A stretch of DNA of 64,000 nucleotides from JAWXBM01 sp034440115 (GTDB lineage: Bacteria; Pseudomonadota; Gammaproteobacteria; Xanthomonadales; SZUA-36): contig JAWXBM010000117.1 of assembly GCA_034440115.1 (NCBI GenBank), forward strand, positions 29,037 through 93,036, written 5' to 3'. Shown here piece after piece: positions 43,718 to 52,959 of the stretch; the stretch's first letter is position 1, and the number at the start of each line of letters is the position of its first letter. A program made the position numbers and the translations under genes. The notes beneath the pieces were generated by a model. That model was given only the letters and a program-made list of their open reading frames with translations, was not told the DNA's origin and made no database searches.

Positions 43718-45148
43718 ATGAGTGAATCGTTTGACGTTATCGTCATTGGCGGCGGGCCTGGTGGTTACGTCGCTTCCATCCGCGCTGCGCAACTGGGGCT
43801 TAAAACAGCCTGTGTAGACCTGTTCGTCGGCAAAGACGGCCAGGCTGCACCTGGCGGAACCTGCCTGAATGTCGGTTGCATTCCCTCCAAGGCTTTGTTG
43901 GATTCCAGTAAAAATTTTCACCATGTGAATCACGAATTCGCAGAGCACGGTATTTCAGTCAGGAATGCCAGCATCGACATAGGCAAAATGTTGGCCCGCA
44001 AGGATGACATCGTCAAGAAACTGACCGGTGGCGTCAGCCAGTTGTTCAAGGGCAACAAAGTCAGTTTCTACCACGGCAAGGGCAAATTACTGGCCGGCAA
44101 ACAGGTCGAAGTCAGCCCCGCAGACGGCGCTGCTGCGATTAAGCTGAGCGGCCACAGCATTATCCTGGCCTCAGGATCAGTTCCGATTGCCATTCCCAAT
44201 GTGGATTTTGATAACCAATACATTGTCGACAACGTCGGCGCCCTGGATTTCGACAGCGTACCCAAACGACTGGGTGTTATCGGCGCCGGCGTGATCGGTC
44301 TGGAGTTGGGATCGGTTTGGAGTCGGCTTGGCTCCGCAGTGGTTTTGCTCGAGGCGCTGGAAAAATTCCTGCCTGCGGCTGATGCTGTGATCGGTCAGCA
44401 AGCCATCCGTGAATTCAAGAAGCAAGGTCTGGACTTCCGCTTCGCTACGCTGGTAAAAGGCGCCACCGTGGTTAAAAAGGAAGTGATAGTCACGCTGGAA
44501 GACAAGGATGGCGAGAGCCAGATTACTTTTGACCGCCTGCTGGTCGCAGTGGGACGTAAGCCTTATACCGACGGCCTGTTGGCTGATGACAGCGGCGTGA
44601 ATCTGACCGAACGCGGCCAGATTGAAGTCGACGACCAATCCCGTACCAGTGTTCCGGGCGTGTGGGCCGTGGGTGATTGTGTGCGCGGCCCCATGCTGGC
44701 GCACAAAGCTTCAGAGGAAGGCATTGCGGTAGCTGAATTGATTGCTGGAAAGCCGGCGTACATCCATTTCGATACCGTACCCTGGGTGATCTATACCGAC
44801 CCGGAAATTGCCTGGGTTGGCAAAACCGAGGAGGAGTTGAAAAAAGCCGGGGTCAACTACCGCAGCGGCAGCTTCCCATTTGCCGCCAACGGCCGTGCCC
44901 TGACCGGTGGCAATACCGCAGGGTTGGTTAAAATGCTGGCTGATGCAGACAGCGATGAGATCCTCGGCGTACATATCCTCGGCGCCAATGCCTCAGAGTT
45001 GATTGCAGAGTGCGTGGTGGCCATGGAGTTCCACGGCACCAGCGAAGACCTGGCACGAATTGTCCATGCCCACCCCACCCTTTCCGAAGCCGTACACGAA
45101 GCCGCGCTGAATCTGGATGGGCGAGCCATACATCGCGGTAATCGATGA
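43718..45148 (+). CDS. lpd: Dihydrolipoyl dehydrogenase (E3)
   Basis: 476 residues. VIVIGGGPGGYVASIRAAQL binds FAD, GGTCLNVGCIPSKALL holds the redox-active disulfide, GVIGAGVIGLELGSVW binds NAD, and HAHPTLSEAVHEA carries the catalytic His-Glu pair. It reoxidises the E2 lipoyl groups in the 2-oxoglutarate complex. Ribosome binding site GAGGAA. It follows sucB by 24 bases and overlaps the next gene by four bases. sucCD and sdh genes, often found next to this cluster, are not in the window. Confidence 0.96.
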   Translation: MSESFDVIVIGGGPGGYVASIRAAQLGLKTACVDLFVGKDGQAAPGGTCLNVGCIPSKALLDSSKNFHHVNHEFAEHGISVRNASIDIGKMLARKDDIVKKLTGGVSQLFKGNKVSFYHGKGKLLAGKQVEVSPADGAAAIKLSGHSIILASGSVPIAIPNVDFDNQYIVDNVGALDFDSVPKRLGVIGAGVIGLELGSVWSRLGSAVVLLEALEKFLPAADAVIGQQAIREFKKQGLDFRFATLVKGATVVKKEVIVTLEDKDGESQITFDRLLVAVGRKPYTDGLLADDSGVNLTERGQIEVDDQSRTSVPGVWAVGDCVRGPMLAHKASEEGIAVAELIAGKPAYIHFDTVPWVIYTDPEIAWVGKTEEELKKAGVNYRSGSFPFAANGRALTGGNTAGLVKMLADADSDEILGVHILGANASELIAECVVAMEFHGTSEDLARIVHAHPTLSEAVHEAALNLDGRAIHRGNR

Positions 45149-46146
45149 GCCGTATTCCCGACCATTTCAAAGGCTTTCGCATCCACAACGATGGCCCGGG
45201 ACACCATGCTGGTGTAGAAGCTCAGCAACTCGACCAGTTGTCTGCCGGCGATCTGGTATTGGGCGTGGAGTGGTCCTCGGTAAACTACAAAGATGCTCTG
45301 GCTGGTACTGCCAAAGGCAAGATACTGCGCCAATTCCCCCTGAACGGCGGCATCGATTTGGCTGGCGAAGTCATACAATCCGAATCAGATCGTTTTCAAC
45401 CGGGAGACAAAGTCATTGTCACCGGCTGTGGTTTGTCGGAAACCCGCGATGGCGGTTACAGCGAAATCGCCCGGGTCGACAGCGCCGACGCTGTGCCGTT
45501 GCCAGCCGGACTGACTACCCGGGAAGCCATGATATTGGGCACGGCGGGTTTTACCGCCGCCTTGAGCCTGCATCGCATGGAGGCCAATGGCCAGACCCCT
45601 GCTGCCGGACCGATTGTGGTCACTGGAGCCACCGGCGGCGTGGGCAGTATCGCCATCAATTTATTGACTCGCGCAGGTTACGAAGTACATGCCATCAGCG
45701 GCAAGACTGTCGATTTTGACTGGCTGGAGGAACTTGGCGCCAGGCAATGTATATCGCGGCATGATCTGCACTGGGGCCAGAACGCGCTGGAAAAAGCCAT
45801 CTGGGCGGGCTGCATAGACAATGTCGGTGGCGACATGCTGGCCGGCATCAGCCGGGTGATCAATTTGTGGGGCAATATCGCCTGTTGTGGCATGGCTGGC
45901 GGACATGCACTGCATACCACGGTATTTCCGATGATTTTGCGCGGCGTGAGCCTGCTGGGTATCAGCTCGGCGAATTGCCCGTATGAGCTGCGTGTAAGTT
46001 TATGGGACCGGCTGGCGAACGAGTGGAAACCAGCGCTACTGGATAAAATCCAGACCTTGGAAACCGACTTGTCTGGCCTGCCTGAAGTGTTTGAAACCAT
46101 GATTTCTGGCGGCAGCCGTGGGCGCAGCATCGTTCGCCTGCAATAA
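45145..46146 (+). CDS. YhdH/AcuI family NADPH-dependent reductase (acrylyl-CoA reductase-like)
   Basis: 333 residues of the zinc-free medium-chain dehydrogenase group. WSSVNYKDALAGTAKGKI near the N terminus, GIDLAGEV, and VVTGATGGVGSIAINLLTRA (NADP-binding) with CISRHDL are typical of YhdH/YhfP/AcuI. AcuI reduces the toxic acrylyl-CoA to propionyl-CoA. Substrate not certain. ATGA overlap with lpd makes it the last gene of the suc operon here. A 13-bp tandem duplication begins in its stop codon. Confidence 0.88.
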   Translation: MSRIPDHFKGFRIHNDGPGHHAGVEAQQLDQLSAGDLVLGVEWSSVNYKDALAGTAKGKILRQFPLNGGIDLAGEVIQSESDRFQPGDKVIVTGCGLSETRDGGYSEIARVDSADAVPLPAGLTTREAMILGTAGFTAALSLHRMEANGQTPAAGPIVVTGATGGVGSIAINLLTRAGYEVHAISGKTVDFDWLEELGARQCISRHDLHWGQNALEKAIWAGCIDNVGGDMLAGISRVINLWGNIACCGMAGGHALHTTVFPMILRGVSLLGISSANCPYELRVSLWDRLANEWKPALLDKIQTLETDLSGLPEVFETMISGGSRGRSIVRLQ

Positions 46147-46170
46147 TTGCCCAAGATAATTGCCCAAGAT
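46145..46170. repeat. Perfect 13-bp tandem duplication starting at a stop codon
   Basis: AATTGCCCAAGAT is present at 46145-46157 and again at 46158-46170, followed by a further AAT. The first two bases belong to the TAA of the preceding reductase gene. Confidence 0.85.
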
Positions 46171-46341
46171 AATCGATTGAAATAATTTACGCGCAAATTC
46201 ACAAACCCGCTGCCTTGTTGCATAATGGCCAGCGAGCGAAAGATGGACCGAAGTAGTTATAACTGCGCTGGGCAATAAACCTGCGCATAAAAGCAATTGG
46301 TTTGTTTGCCTCAAGCTGTTGTTATTTGAAAGGACATGGGG

Positions 46342-46707
46342 ATGCTGAAAGTTTTGATCGTGGATGATTCGCCAGCTCAGGTACTGAGTATCTGCCGCAT
46401 CATCGAACAGGCAGGGCACCAAGCGCTGGTTGCCCATTCCGGCGAGCAGGCCATAGAACTGGCGAATGAAGAAAAGCCGCAGGTTATACTCATGGATATC
46501 ATCATGCCGGGTATGAATGGTTACCAGGCCACGCGCCGCCTCAGTCGTGACGAGAGAACCCGCAATATTCCGGTCATCATGGTCAGCTCACGCGACACAG
46601 AAACTGACAAGGCCTGGGGCATACGCCAAGGCGCATGGGATTATGTGACCAAACCCGTTAACGATCTCATTTTGCTCAACGCTATTTCGAGTGCGATGGC
46701 CGCGTAG
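46342..46707 (+). CDS. pilH: Single-domain response regulator, PilH-like
   Basis: 121 residues from MLKVLIVDDSPAQVL, the same length as Pseudomonas PilH. The receiver domain has the acidic pair DD at 8-9, the phosphoacceptor D52 (ILMDIIMPG), the Ser/Thr switch in IMVSSRDTETDK and K in YVTKPVN. PilH proteins tune type IV pilus retraction through the Pil-Chp pathway. No other pil or chemotaxis gene is adjacent, so the role is inferred from similarity (DTETDKAWGIRQGA is characteristic). AGGA lies seven bases before this ATG, but only one base before the ATG at 46336. Confidence 0.82.
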   Translation: MLKVLIVDDSPAQVLSICRIIEQAGHQALVAHSGEQAIELANEEKPQVILMDIIMPGMNGYQATRRLSRDERTRNIPVIMVSSRDTETDKAWGIRQGAWDYVTKPVNDLILLNAISSAMAA

Positions 46708-46793
46708 AGTCGCGGCCCTGGGTCGCAGCCTGCTGCCCTGCCCACTGCTCTTATGAACCTGTTTATTTACTCAAGCTTGTAATTTCCATTCCC

Positions 46794-46826
46794 TGCTCCT
46801 ATCTAATCGGGAGCATAATAATTTTT
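46794..46826 (+). terminator. Possible terminator after pilH-like gene
   Basis: TGCTCC (46794-46799) pairs with GGAGCA (46810-46815) around a 10-base loop, followed after six bases by TTTTT (46822-46826). The stem is short, so strength is doubtful. Confidence 0.35.
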
Positions 46827-46881
46827 GAGCCAACGCCAGATCGCTGGTTCAGGTGTATTTTCTAAATCCAGGAGAACCCGT

Positions 46882-47361
46882 ATGACCATTAAAGTCGGTG
46901 ACAAGATTCCAGCAGTTAATTTGAACGTAATGACCGAAACGGGTCCTTCGGCGGTTGCTACCGAAGAATTTTTCGGCGGCAAGAAAGTCGTACTGTTTTC
47001 CGTACCGGGCGCATTCACACCCACCTGCTCAGCCAAGCATTTGCCGGGTTTTGTTAATCACGCAGACGAAATTCTGGCCAAAGGTGTAGACGCCATTGCC
47101 TGTGTATCGGTGAATGATGTCTTCGTCATGAACGCCTGGGCCAAAAGCGCCAGTGCCGACAAGCTGCATATGCTGGCCGATGGCAATGGTGAATTCGCCA
47201 AGGCCTTGGGCCTGCAACTGGATGCCAGTGGCTTTGGCATGGGCCAGCGCTCACAACGTTTTGCGCTGGTAGCCGATGATGGCGTAGTCACAGGACTGTT
47301 CGTTGAGGCACCGGGCGAGTTTCGCGTCAGCAGCGCTGAGCACGTGCTGGCATCACTCTGA
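46882..47361 (+). CDS. Peroxiredoxin (Prx5/type II)
   Basis: 159 residues from MTIKVGDKIPAVNLN. The peroxidatic cysteine sits in VPGAFTPTCSAKHLPGF, the PxxxTxxC signature, and SVNDVFVMNAWAK is the conserved Prx5 follow-on. It reduces hydrogen peroxide and organic peroxides with thiol donors. The AGGAG site before the ATG at 46882 decides the start over the longer frame from 46825. The OsmC gene follows after 20 bases, so two peroxide-defence proteins are made together. Confidence 0.93.
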   Translation: MTIKVGDKIPAVNLNVMTETGPSAVATEEFFGGKKVVLFSVPGAFTPTCSAKHLPGFVNHADEILAKGVDAIACVSVNDVFVMNAWAKSASADKLHMLADGNGEFAKALGLQLDASGFGMGQRSQRFALVADDGVVTGLFVEAPGEFRVSSAEHVLASL

Positions 47362-47381
47362 GCCCACAGCAAGAGAACTCC

Positions 47382-47822
47382 ATGCAGGCTTATCCTCATC
47401 TCTACACTGCGCTGGCCACTGCCAGCGCAGCCGATGCAACTGTAAGGATAGATAGCGCCGGACTGCATAGTCTGGAGACTGATGCGCCTGCTGAATTCGG
47501 CGGGCCAGGCAACAAGTGGTCGCCAGAGACACTGTTTGTGGCTGCGATAGCAGATTGCTACATCCTGACTTTTCGCTCAATTGCACGTGCCTCAAAGCTG
47601 GACTGGCTGGCGTTGGATTGTAAAGTCGAGGGCACGCTGGATCGAGTCGATAATGTGACAAAATTTACTCACTACGAAATACGCGCAAAGCTCAGCGTGG
47701 CAACAGGAACGGATTTAGATAAAGCCCGGCATATAATGGAAAAGTCAGAAGCCGTATGCCTGATCACCAATTCCCTGAGTGGTACGAAAACCTTACACGC
47801 AGAAGTAATGCTGACAGACTAA
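47382..47822 (+). CDS. OsmC/Ohr family peroxidase-like protein
   Basis: 146 residues with the OsmC fold. The two conserved cysteines are in VAAIADCYILTF and SEAVCLITNSL, and an early Arg-free PAEFGGPGNKWSPETLF matches the family loop. Such proteins reduce organic hydroperoxides using the Cys pair. It follows the peroxiredoxin gene on the same strand and converges with gyrA across a REP-like palindrome. Confidence 0.88.
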   Translation: MQAYPHLYTALATASAADATVRIDSAGLHSLETDAPAEFGGPGNKWSPETLFVAAIADCYILTFRSIARASKLDWLALDCKVEGTLDRVDNVTKFTHYEIRAKLSVATGTDLDKARHIMEKSEAVCLITNSLSGTKTLHAEVMLTD

Positions 47823-47866
47823 GGCCTGCTCCTCGTTGGAGGGGGCCTCGCCGCCGATATACCTAC

Positions 47867-47890
47867 AAATCGCGAGCACGGCTCCTACAG
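47867..47890 (-). repeat. REP-like palindrome between osmC and gyrA
   Basis: On the minus strand the stretch begins CTGTAGGAGC and ends GCTCGCGATTT, with the short hairpin GAGC/GCTC (47874-47884). It resembles REP elements of Pseudomonas (GTGGGAGC...TGCTCGCGA) and the copy at 57584. It lies in the gap between convergent genes, a usual REP site. Confidence 0.6.
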
Positions 47891-47918
47891 TTGGCTATAT
47901 GTATTCTTCGGTTGTTGC

Positions 47919-50546
47919 TTATTCTTCTTCGGCTGAAGTGCCTTCCTCGCTATCTGAGGTCACGCCTTCTTCAAGGTCTGAATTCACGACTTCTTCACCG
48001 TCTATTACCACGTCTTCTTCGTCTTCAATCGCAATGCGCGCCAGCCCCACCAGTTTTTCACCATCACGCAAACGTATCAGCGTAACGCCCTGGGTATTAC
48101 GACCCAAGGTAGAGATTTCAGCAGCGGCAGTGCGCACCAGCGTGCCGCCGTCTGAAATCAGCATGATGTCGTCTTCGTCGGAAACCTGCTTGGCGGAAAC
48201 CAGTGCGCCATTGCGCTCGGAAGTCTGGATACCGATCACACCCTGACCACCACGACCTTGCACCGAGTGATCTTCCATGTGGGTGCGTTTGCCAAAACCA
48301 TTTTCAGTAACGGTGAGGATATCGCCCTCAGCCAACACCATCATGGATACGAGATGCTGTTTCTTCTGCAGGCGTATGCCGATCACACCACGGGCCACCC
48401 GGCCCATGGAGCGGACATCGGACTCTGCAAACCGTATGCACTTACCGGAGTTGGAAAACAGCATGATGTCAGCCTTGCCATCGGTCAACTGCACACCGAT
48501 CAGTTCATCGTCTTCTGGCAAGTCTATAGCCCAGATACCGTTGGCTCGGGGCCGCGAGTATTCGGATAAAGGCGTTTTCTTGACGATGCCTTTAAGGGTA
48601 GCAAAGAACACGAACAGGTCATCCGGATACTCACGCACCGGCAATACCGCGCTGACGCGTTCATCCTTTTCCAGTGGCAGCAGGTTTACGATGGGCTTGC
48701 CGCGCGACATGTGGCCAGCTTGTGGCAGTTCGTAAACTTTCAGCCAATGAATCTTGCCGTTGCTGGTAAAACACAACAGCGTGTCATGGGTATTGGCCAC
48801 GAACAGCTTGTCGATGAAATCTTCATCCTTGACCTTGGTGGCCGACTTGCCGGTGCCCCCACGGCGTTGTGCCTGGTAACGATCCAGCGCCTGCGACTTG
48901 GCGTAACCACCATGTGACAGGGTTACCACCACGTCTTCTTCAGTTATCAGGTCTTCCAGGCTCAGATCAAGGCGGTGCTGCAGAATTTCAGTACGCCGGG
49001 CATCACCGTATTCCTGCTCTACGGCAACCAGTTCTTGGCGGATTACCTGCATCAAACGTTCCGGCCGTGACAGGATATCCAGCAAATCGCGAACGGCCTT
49101 TAGCAGCGCTTCATACTCCTGGGTCAGTTTTTCCTGTTCCAGACCGGTGAGGCGGTGCAGGCGAAGGTTGAGAATTTCCTGGGCTTGAATCGGCGACAGT
49201 TGATAGCCATCGTCGTGCAAACCGTAAATAGCTTCGAGGTTTTCAGGCCGGGAAGCATTGGCCCCACCCTGCCCCAGCATCGCTGCCACCATACCCGGAT
49301 TCCAACGCACCGACTGCAGGGCTTCGCGGGCATCAGCAGGAGTGGAAGAAGCCTTGATCAGCGCGATGACCTCATCCAGATTAGCCAGTGCAACCGTCAA
49401 TCCTTCCAGCACATGGGCGCGGTCGCGGGCTTTGCGCAACTCAAACAGGGTACGACGTGTAACCACTTCACGACGGTGGGAAATAAAGGCTTCCAGAATT
49501 TGTTTGAGATTGAGTAAACGCGGCTGGCCCTGCACCAATGCCACCATGTTGATACCGAACACGGACTGCATTACCGTCTGTTTATAGAGATTGTTCAGGA
49601 TGACTTCCGGAACCTCACCACGACGCAACTCAATCACCACGCGCATGCCGTCTTTATCAGACTCATCGCGTAATTCGGTGATGCCGTCGAGCTTTTTCTC
49701 CTTGACCAGTTCGGCGATTTTTTCCAGCAGGCGTGCCTTGTTCACCTGGTAAGGCAACTCGCTGACGATCAGGGTCTGCTTGCCGGAAGTCTCATGGGTT
49801 TCAATAAAGGTACGGGCGCGCATGTAAATGCGCCCCCGGCCGGTGTGATAGGCCTCATGAATTCCCAGCGCGCCATTGATGATGCCCGCAGTGGGGAAAT
49901 CCGGGCCGGGTATATGCTGCATCAAGCCGTCAATGCCGAGCTCCGGATTATCGATCAGCGCCAGAGTGGCTGCGATCACTTCGCTGATGTTGTGCGGCGG
50001 GATATTGGTTGCCATACCTACGGCAATGCCGGCAGAACCATTGATCAGCAGATTGGGCACACGCGCGGGCAATACTTTCGGTTCGTATTCGGATTCGTCG
50101 TAGTTAGGGCTGAAATCGACGGTTTCCTTATCCAGGTCGGCCAGCAATTCGTGCGCCAGCTTGGACATGCGCACTTCGGTGTAACGCATGGCTGCGGCCG
50201 CGTCGCCATCCACCGAACCAAAGTTGCCCTGGCCATCCACCAGCATGTAGCGCATGGCAAAGGGCTGAGCCAAACGCACAATCGTGTCGTAAACGGCGGT
50301 ATCACCGTGTGGGTGATATTTACCAATGACGTCACCCACCACGCGGGCAGACTTCTTGTAGGCTTTGTTGTAATCGTTGCCGAGTACTGACATGGCGAAC
50401 AAAACACGTCGATGTACTGGTTTCAGGCCATCCCGCACGTCCGGTAAAGCACGTCCGACAATTACACTCATAGCGTAGTCCAGGTAGGACTTCCGCATCT
50501 CGTCTTCGAGATTTACCTGTAGCACTTCTTTGGCAAGATCAGCCAT
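47919..50546 (-). CDS. gyrA: DNA gyrase subunit A
   Basis: 875 residues. The catalytic tyrosine is Y122 (AAMRYTEVR) and numbering matches E. coli. The quinolone-determining region reads HPHGDTAVYDT: T83 in place of E. coli Ser83 (as in Pseudomonas) and D87 unchanged, so no known resistance change is seen. The GyrA box QRRGGTGKSA, needed for DNA wrapping and negative supercoiling, is at about 565-575, which separates it from ParC. The C-terminal tail is very acidic (EDEEDVVIDGEEVV), as in other GyrA. With GyrB it supercoils DNA. Confidence 0.97.
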   Translation of the reverse strand: MADLAKEVLQVNLEDEMRKSYLDYAMSVIVGRALPDVRDGLKPVHRRVLFAMSVLGNDYNKAYKKSARVVGDVIGKYHPHGDTAVYDTIVRLAQPFAMRYMLVDGQGNFGSVDGDAAAAMRYTEVRMSKLAHELLADLDKETVDFSPNYDESEYEPKVLPARVPNLLINGSAGIAVGMATNIPPHNISEVIAATLALIDNPELGIDGLMQHIPGPDFPTAGIINGALGIHEAYHTGRGRIYMRARTFIETHETSGKQTLIVSELPYQVNKARLLEKIAELVKEKKLDGITELRDESDKDGMRVVIELRRGEVPEVILNNLYKQTVMQSVFGINMVALVQGQPRLLNLKQILEAFISHRREVVTRRTLFELRKARDRAHVLEGLTVALANLDEVIALIKASSTPADAREALQSVRWNPGMVAAMLGQGGANASRPENLEAIYGLHDDGYQLSPIQAQEILNLRLHRLTGLEQEKLTQEYEALLKAVRDLLDILSRPERLMQVIRQELVAVEQEYGDARRTEILQHRLDLSLEDLITEEDVVVTLSHGGYAKSQALDRYQAQRRGGTGKSATKVKDEDFIDKLFVANTHDTLLCFTSNGKIHWLKVYELPQAGHMSRGKPIVNLLPLEKDERVSAVLPVREYPDDLFVFFATLKGIVKKTPLSEYSRPRANGIWAIDLPEDDELIGVQLTDGKADIMLFSNSGKCIRFAESDVRSMGRVARGVIGIRLQKKQHLVSMMVLAEGDILTVTENGFGKRTHMEDHSVQGRGGQGVIGIQTSERNGALVSAKQVSDEDDIMLISDGGTLVRTAAAEISTLGRNTQGVTLIRLRDGEKLVGLARIAIEDEEDVVIDGEEVVNSDLEEGVTSDSEEGTSAEEE

Positions 50547-50600
50547 ATGTTATTTGGTCTCAGGAATGTTTCGTAACATATTGAAATAAATAAATTAATT

Positions 50601-50606
50601 ATTATA
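50601..50606 (-). promoter_or_regulatory. Possible -10 box of the gyrA promoter
   Basis: TATAAT on the minus strand in a very AT-rich stretch 55-60 bases before the gyrA ATG. GTTCAA 16 bases upstream is a poor -35 match. Confidence 0.4.
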
Positions 50607-50649
50607 TTTTTTATTTCAGTTTTTGAACCAGCGGGGGCTCTAAACAAGC

Positions 50650-50674
50650 CGGGAATTTTACCACAAAATTCCCG
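50650..50674. promoter_or_regulatory. Perfect 10-bp inverted repeat upstream of gyrA
   Basis: CGGGAATTTT (50650-50659) and AAAATTCCCG (50665-50674) are exact complements around ACCAC. It lies just upstream of the putative gyrA promoter and far from the cyclophilin start, so it may be an operator; it lacks a T-run beyond the stem for a terminator reading. Confidence 0.5.
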
Positions 50675-50812
50675 CTGAGACCTGTCGGCAATCTGCTGAT
50701 GTTACTGTCTTGCAACGGATTATGGCTGCAGAAAAGCAGCAAAAACTGGCAGCAGTCCCTATGCGCCATTATCATGCTGGCTTCGATACCCGTTCCATGA
50801 GGAAAGCTCAAC

Positions 50813-51445
50813 ATGATTCGTTCGTTAATGACTGTCAAATTCACACCAACCCTGTTGCTCGCCATCGGCCTGGTCAGCGCATGCTTCAGTGCCAATGTAG
50901 CAGCGCAGGAGACGGCCACAAGCAAAAACCCCCAGATCGTTATCCATACCAGTATGGGTGATATCGGGTTGGAGCTTTTTGCTGACAAGTCGCCCATATC
51001 GGTCGAGAACTTCATACGTTACGCCAACAGCGGCTTCTACGACGGCACCGTGTTTCACCGGGTGATCAGTCATTTCATGATCCAGGGTGGCGGTTTGACA
51101 CCTGACATGCAGGACAAAGCAACCTCAGAGCCGATCGTCAATGAAGCGCCCAATGGCCTGTCCAATAAACGTGGCACCGTTGCCATGGCCCGCACCGGCA
51201 ACCCGCATTCCGCCACATCACAGTTTTTCATCAATGTGCAGGACAACGGCAACCTGGATTACACCGACCAGAACAGCTCGCGGGGCTGGGGCTATGCCGT
51301 CTTTGGCAAGGTCACTTCAGGCATGGATGTGGTTGAAAGCATACGCTTCGTTGAGACCAAAACCGTTCCGCCCTACAGTGATGTACCGGTCGAACCCGTG
51401 ATCATCGAATCGGTCGATGTCGTCATGGCCACGAGCGGCGAATAA
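50813..51445 (+). CDS. ppiA: Periplasmic peptidyl-prolyl cis-trans isomerase, cyclophilin type
   Basis: 210 residues. A signal peptide (LLLAIGLVSACFSANVAAQ) ends near residue 32. The cyclophilin fold follows: GDIGLELFADKSPISVENF, the active-site FHRVISHFMIQGGG and SATSQFFINVQDN. It speeds proline isomerisation of exported proteins. AGGAAAG ribosome binding site. lpxH follows after 13 bases. Cytoplasmic PpiB lacks the signal peptide, so PpiA is favoured. Confidence 0.9.
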   Translation: MIRSLMTVKFTPTLLLAIGLVSACFSANVAAQETATSKNPQIVIHTSMGDIGLELFADKSPISVENFIRYANSGFYDGTVFHRVISHFMIQGGGLTPDMQDKATSEPIVNEAPNGLSNKRGTVAMARTGNPHSATSQFFINVQDNGNLDYTDQNSSRGWGYAVFGKVTSGMDVVESIRFVETKTVPPYSDVPVEPVIIESVDVVMATSGE

Positions 51446-51458
51446 GTAAAGTCGGCTG

Positions 51459-52184
51459 ATGGCCACACTGTTCATATCGGATCTGCACCTGGAAGACAAG
51501 CGGCCGGAAATCACCGCTATCCTGGTTAATTTCCTGCGCGGGCCCGCCCGGGCGGCAGAGTCTTTGTACATACTCGGTGATTTGTTTGAATTCTGGATTG
51601 GCGATGATGTGCTTTCGAATACAGCGAGCACCGTTGCCACAGAATTAAAATCTTTGAGCGACCACGGCGTAGCGGTGTATTTTCAGCACGGAAACCGCGA
51701 CTTCCTGCTGGGTGAAAACTACGCTCAACTGGCAGGCATGACACTGCTGCCCGAATCGTTGACGGTGGATTTGTACGGCAAGCCTACCCTGCTGCTACAC
51801 GGCGATACCTTGTGCACCGATGACATCGAGTACCAGGCTTTTCGTCAGCAGGTCCGGAATCCGGCTTTCCAGGCCATGTTCCTGAACCAATCGGTGGAGC
51901 AGCGCCTGGCTATGGCCGCCAGTGCGCGTGATGCCAGCAAGCAACACACCGGCAAAGCCGATATGGCGATTATGGACGTGAATGCTGCCGCAGTTGTTGC
52001 AGCATTTGAGCAGGTCGGCGGGTTGCATATGATTCATGGCCACACCCACCGGCCTGCGGTGCATCAGCATGAATTGAACAACGGTTCGGTGGCTGAACGC
52101 ATTGTGCTGGCCGACTGGTACCAGAGCGGCAGTTATTTGCAGGTAACATCGGCAGGCGCCATTGCCAAACCCTTGCAGGCCTGA
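51459..52184 (+). CDS. lpxH: UDP-2,3-diacylglucosamine diphosphatase
   Basis: 241 residues, calcineurin-like metallophosphatase. The metal-binding motifs appear in order: FISDLHLED, LGDLFEFWIGDD, HGNRDFLLG, HGDTLCTDD and HGHTHRPAVH. LpxH hydrolyses UDP-2,3-diacylglucosamine to lipid X at the inner membrane, the fourth step of lipid A synthesis. The length and N terminus match the family. The order cyclophilin-lpxH is common in gammaproteobacteria. Confidence 0.95.
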   Translation: MATLFISDLHLEDKRPEITAILVNFLRGPARAAESLYILGDLFEFWIGDDVLSNTASTVATELKSLSDHGVAVYFQHGNRDFLLGENYAQLAGMTLLPESLTVDLYGKPTLLLHGDTLCTDDIEYQAFRQQVRNPAFQAMFLNQSVEQRLAMAASARDASKQHTGKADMAIMDVNAAAVVAAFEQVGGLHMIHGHTHRPAVHQHELNNGSVAERIVLADWYQSGSYLQVTSAGAIAKPLQA

Positions 52185-52197
52185 AACTCCGGCTGCT

Positions 52198-52959
52198 TTA
52201 TTCGACTCTGAAAGCGCGCACCCGCATTGGCCAGGTCACAATTCTTGTACTGGCCTCGCCCCAGGCCCGGGCGAATTCGGCTTGCCAGGCAGCTACCGGA
52301 TCGCTTCCTGTTGCCGCATGGCAACGCTGAACCGCTGACCAGGTGCGCAAATAACCCAACAGATCATCCAGGCTCCAATTCAACTGCAGCAGGAAATCCG
52401 GCACCGCCAGCTCGGGCCAGGGAAACCGCAAACTGCTGTAGCCCTGTTCCACCAAGAGGCGTTCTGCTAGCCAATAGTCTGCGATAGGCCCTGCGTAAAA
52501 ATCCCTGACAACCTGATCCAGTTCGGTGGAGATTTCTGCCAGGGCATAAGTCCAGATGGCAAACAACCCGCCTGGTTTGATAACCCGCTCAAGTTGCGGC
52601 AAAAAAGCAGCATGATCAAACCAGTGGTAAGCCTGCGCTACAGTGACCAGATCCGCGCTGTGATCACCCAGACTGTTGGCTTCGGCGGTCTCAACCCGGT
52701 ATTGAATGTTTTCCGCCGCGATCGCCTGAGCAATTTGCGTTGCGCTGCCATCGGTGGCGATCACGCGACTGAATCGCTTGGCCAGTTCCACCGCTGCCTG
52801 GCCATTGCCGGTGGCGGCGTCCCAGGCGCATTCGCTTGCAGGAGATTGCTCTGCCAACCAATCATACAGAGCCGCCGGATAGACTGGCCGGTAGCGGGCA
52901 TACTGCGCAGCATGGCCTGAAAAATGGTCTTTGAATCCGCTTTGATCAGATGATTTCAT
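52198..52959 (-). CDS. Class I SAM-dependent methyltransferase
   Basis: 253 residues from MKSSDQSGFKDHFSGHAAQY. The SAM-binding motif is ECAWDAATGNGQAAVELAK, followed by VIATDGSATQIAQA and the HSADLVTVAQAYHWFD motif typical of the UbiE-related/TMT1-like group. The target molecule is unknown. GGAG site eight bases before the ATG at 52959; the frame upstream of it lies within the preceding gene. It overlaps the DUF455 gene end by 14 bases, so the two are likely co-translated. Converges with lpxH. Confidence 0.82.
   Translation of the reverse strand: MKSSDQSGFKDHFSGHAAQYARYRPVYPAALYDWLAEQSPASECAWDAATGNGQAAVELAKRFSRVIATDGSATQIAQAIAAENIQYRVETAEANSLGDHSADLVTVAQAYHWFDHAAFLPQLERVIKPGGLFAIWTYALAEISTELDQVVRDFYAGPIADYWLAERLLVEQGYSSLRFPWPELAVPDFLLQLNWSLDDLLGYLRTWSAVQRCHAATGSDPVAAWQAEFARAWGEASTRIVTWPMRVRAFRVE

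Noticed and set aside
47919..50546. Quinolone-resistance change in GyrA (Thr at position 83)
   Set aside because: Thr83 is the natural residue in Pseudomonas and relatives; D87 and the other region residues are normal.
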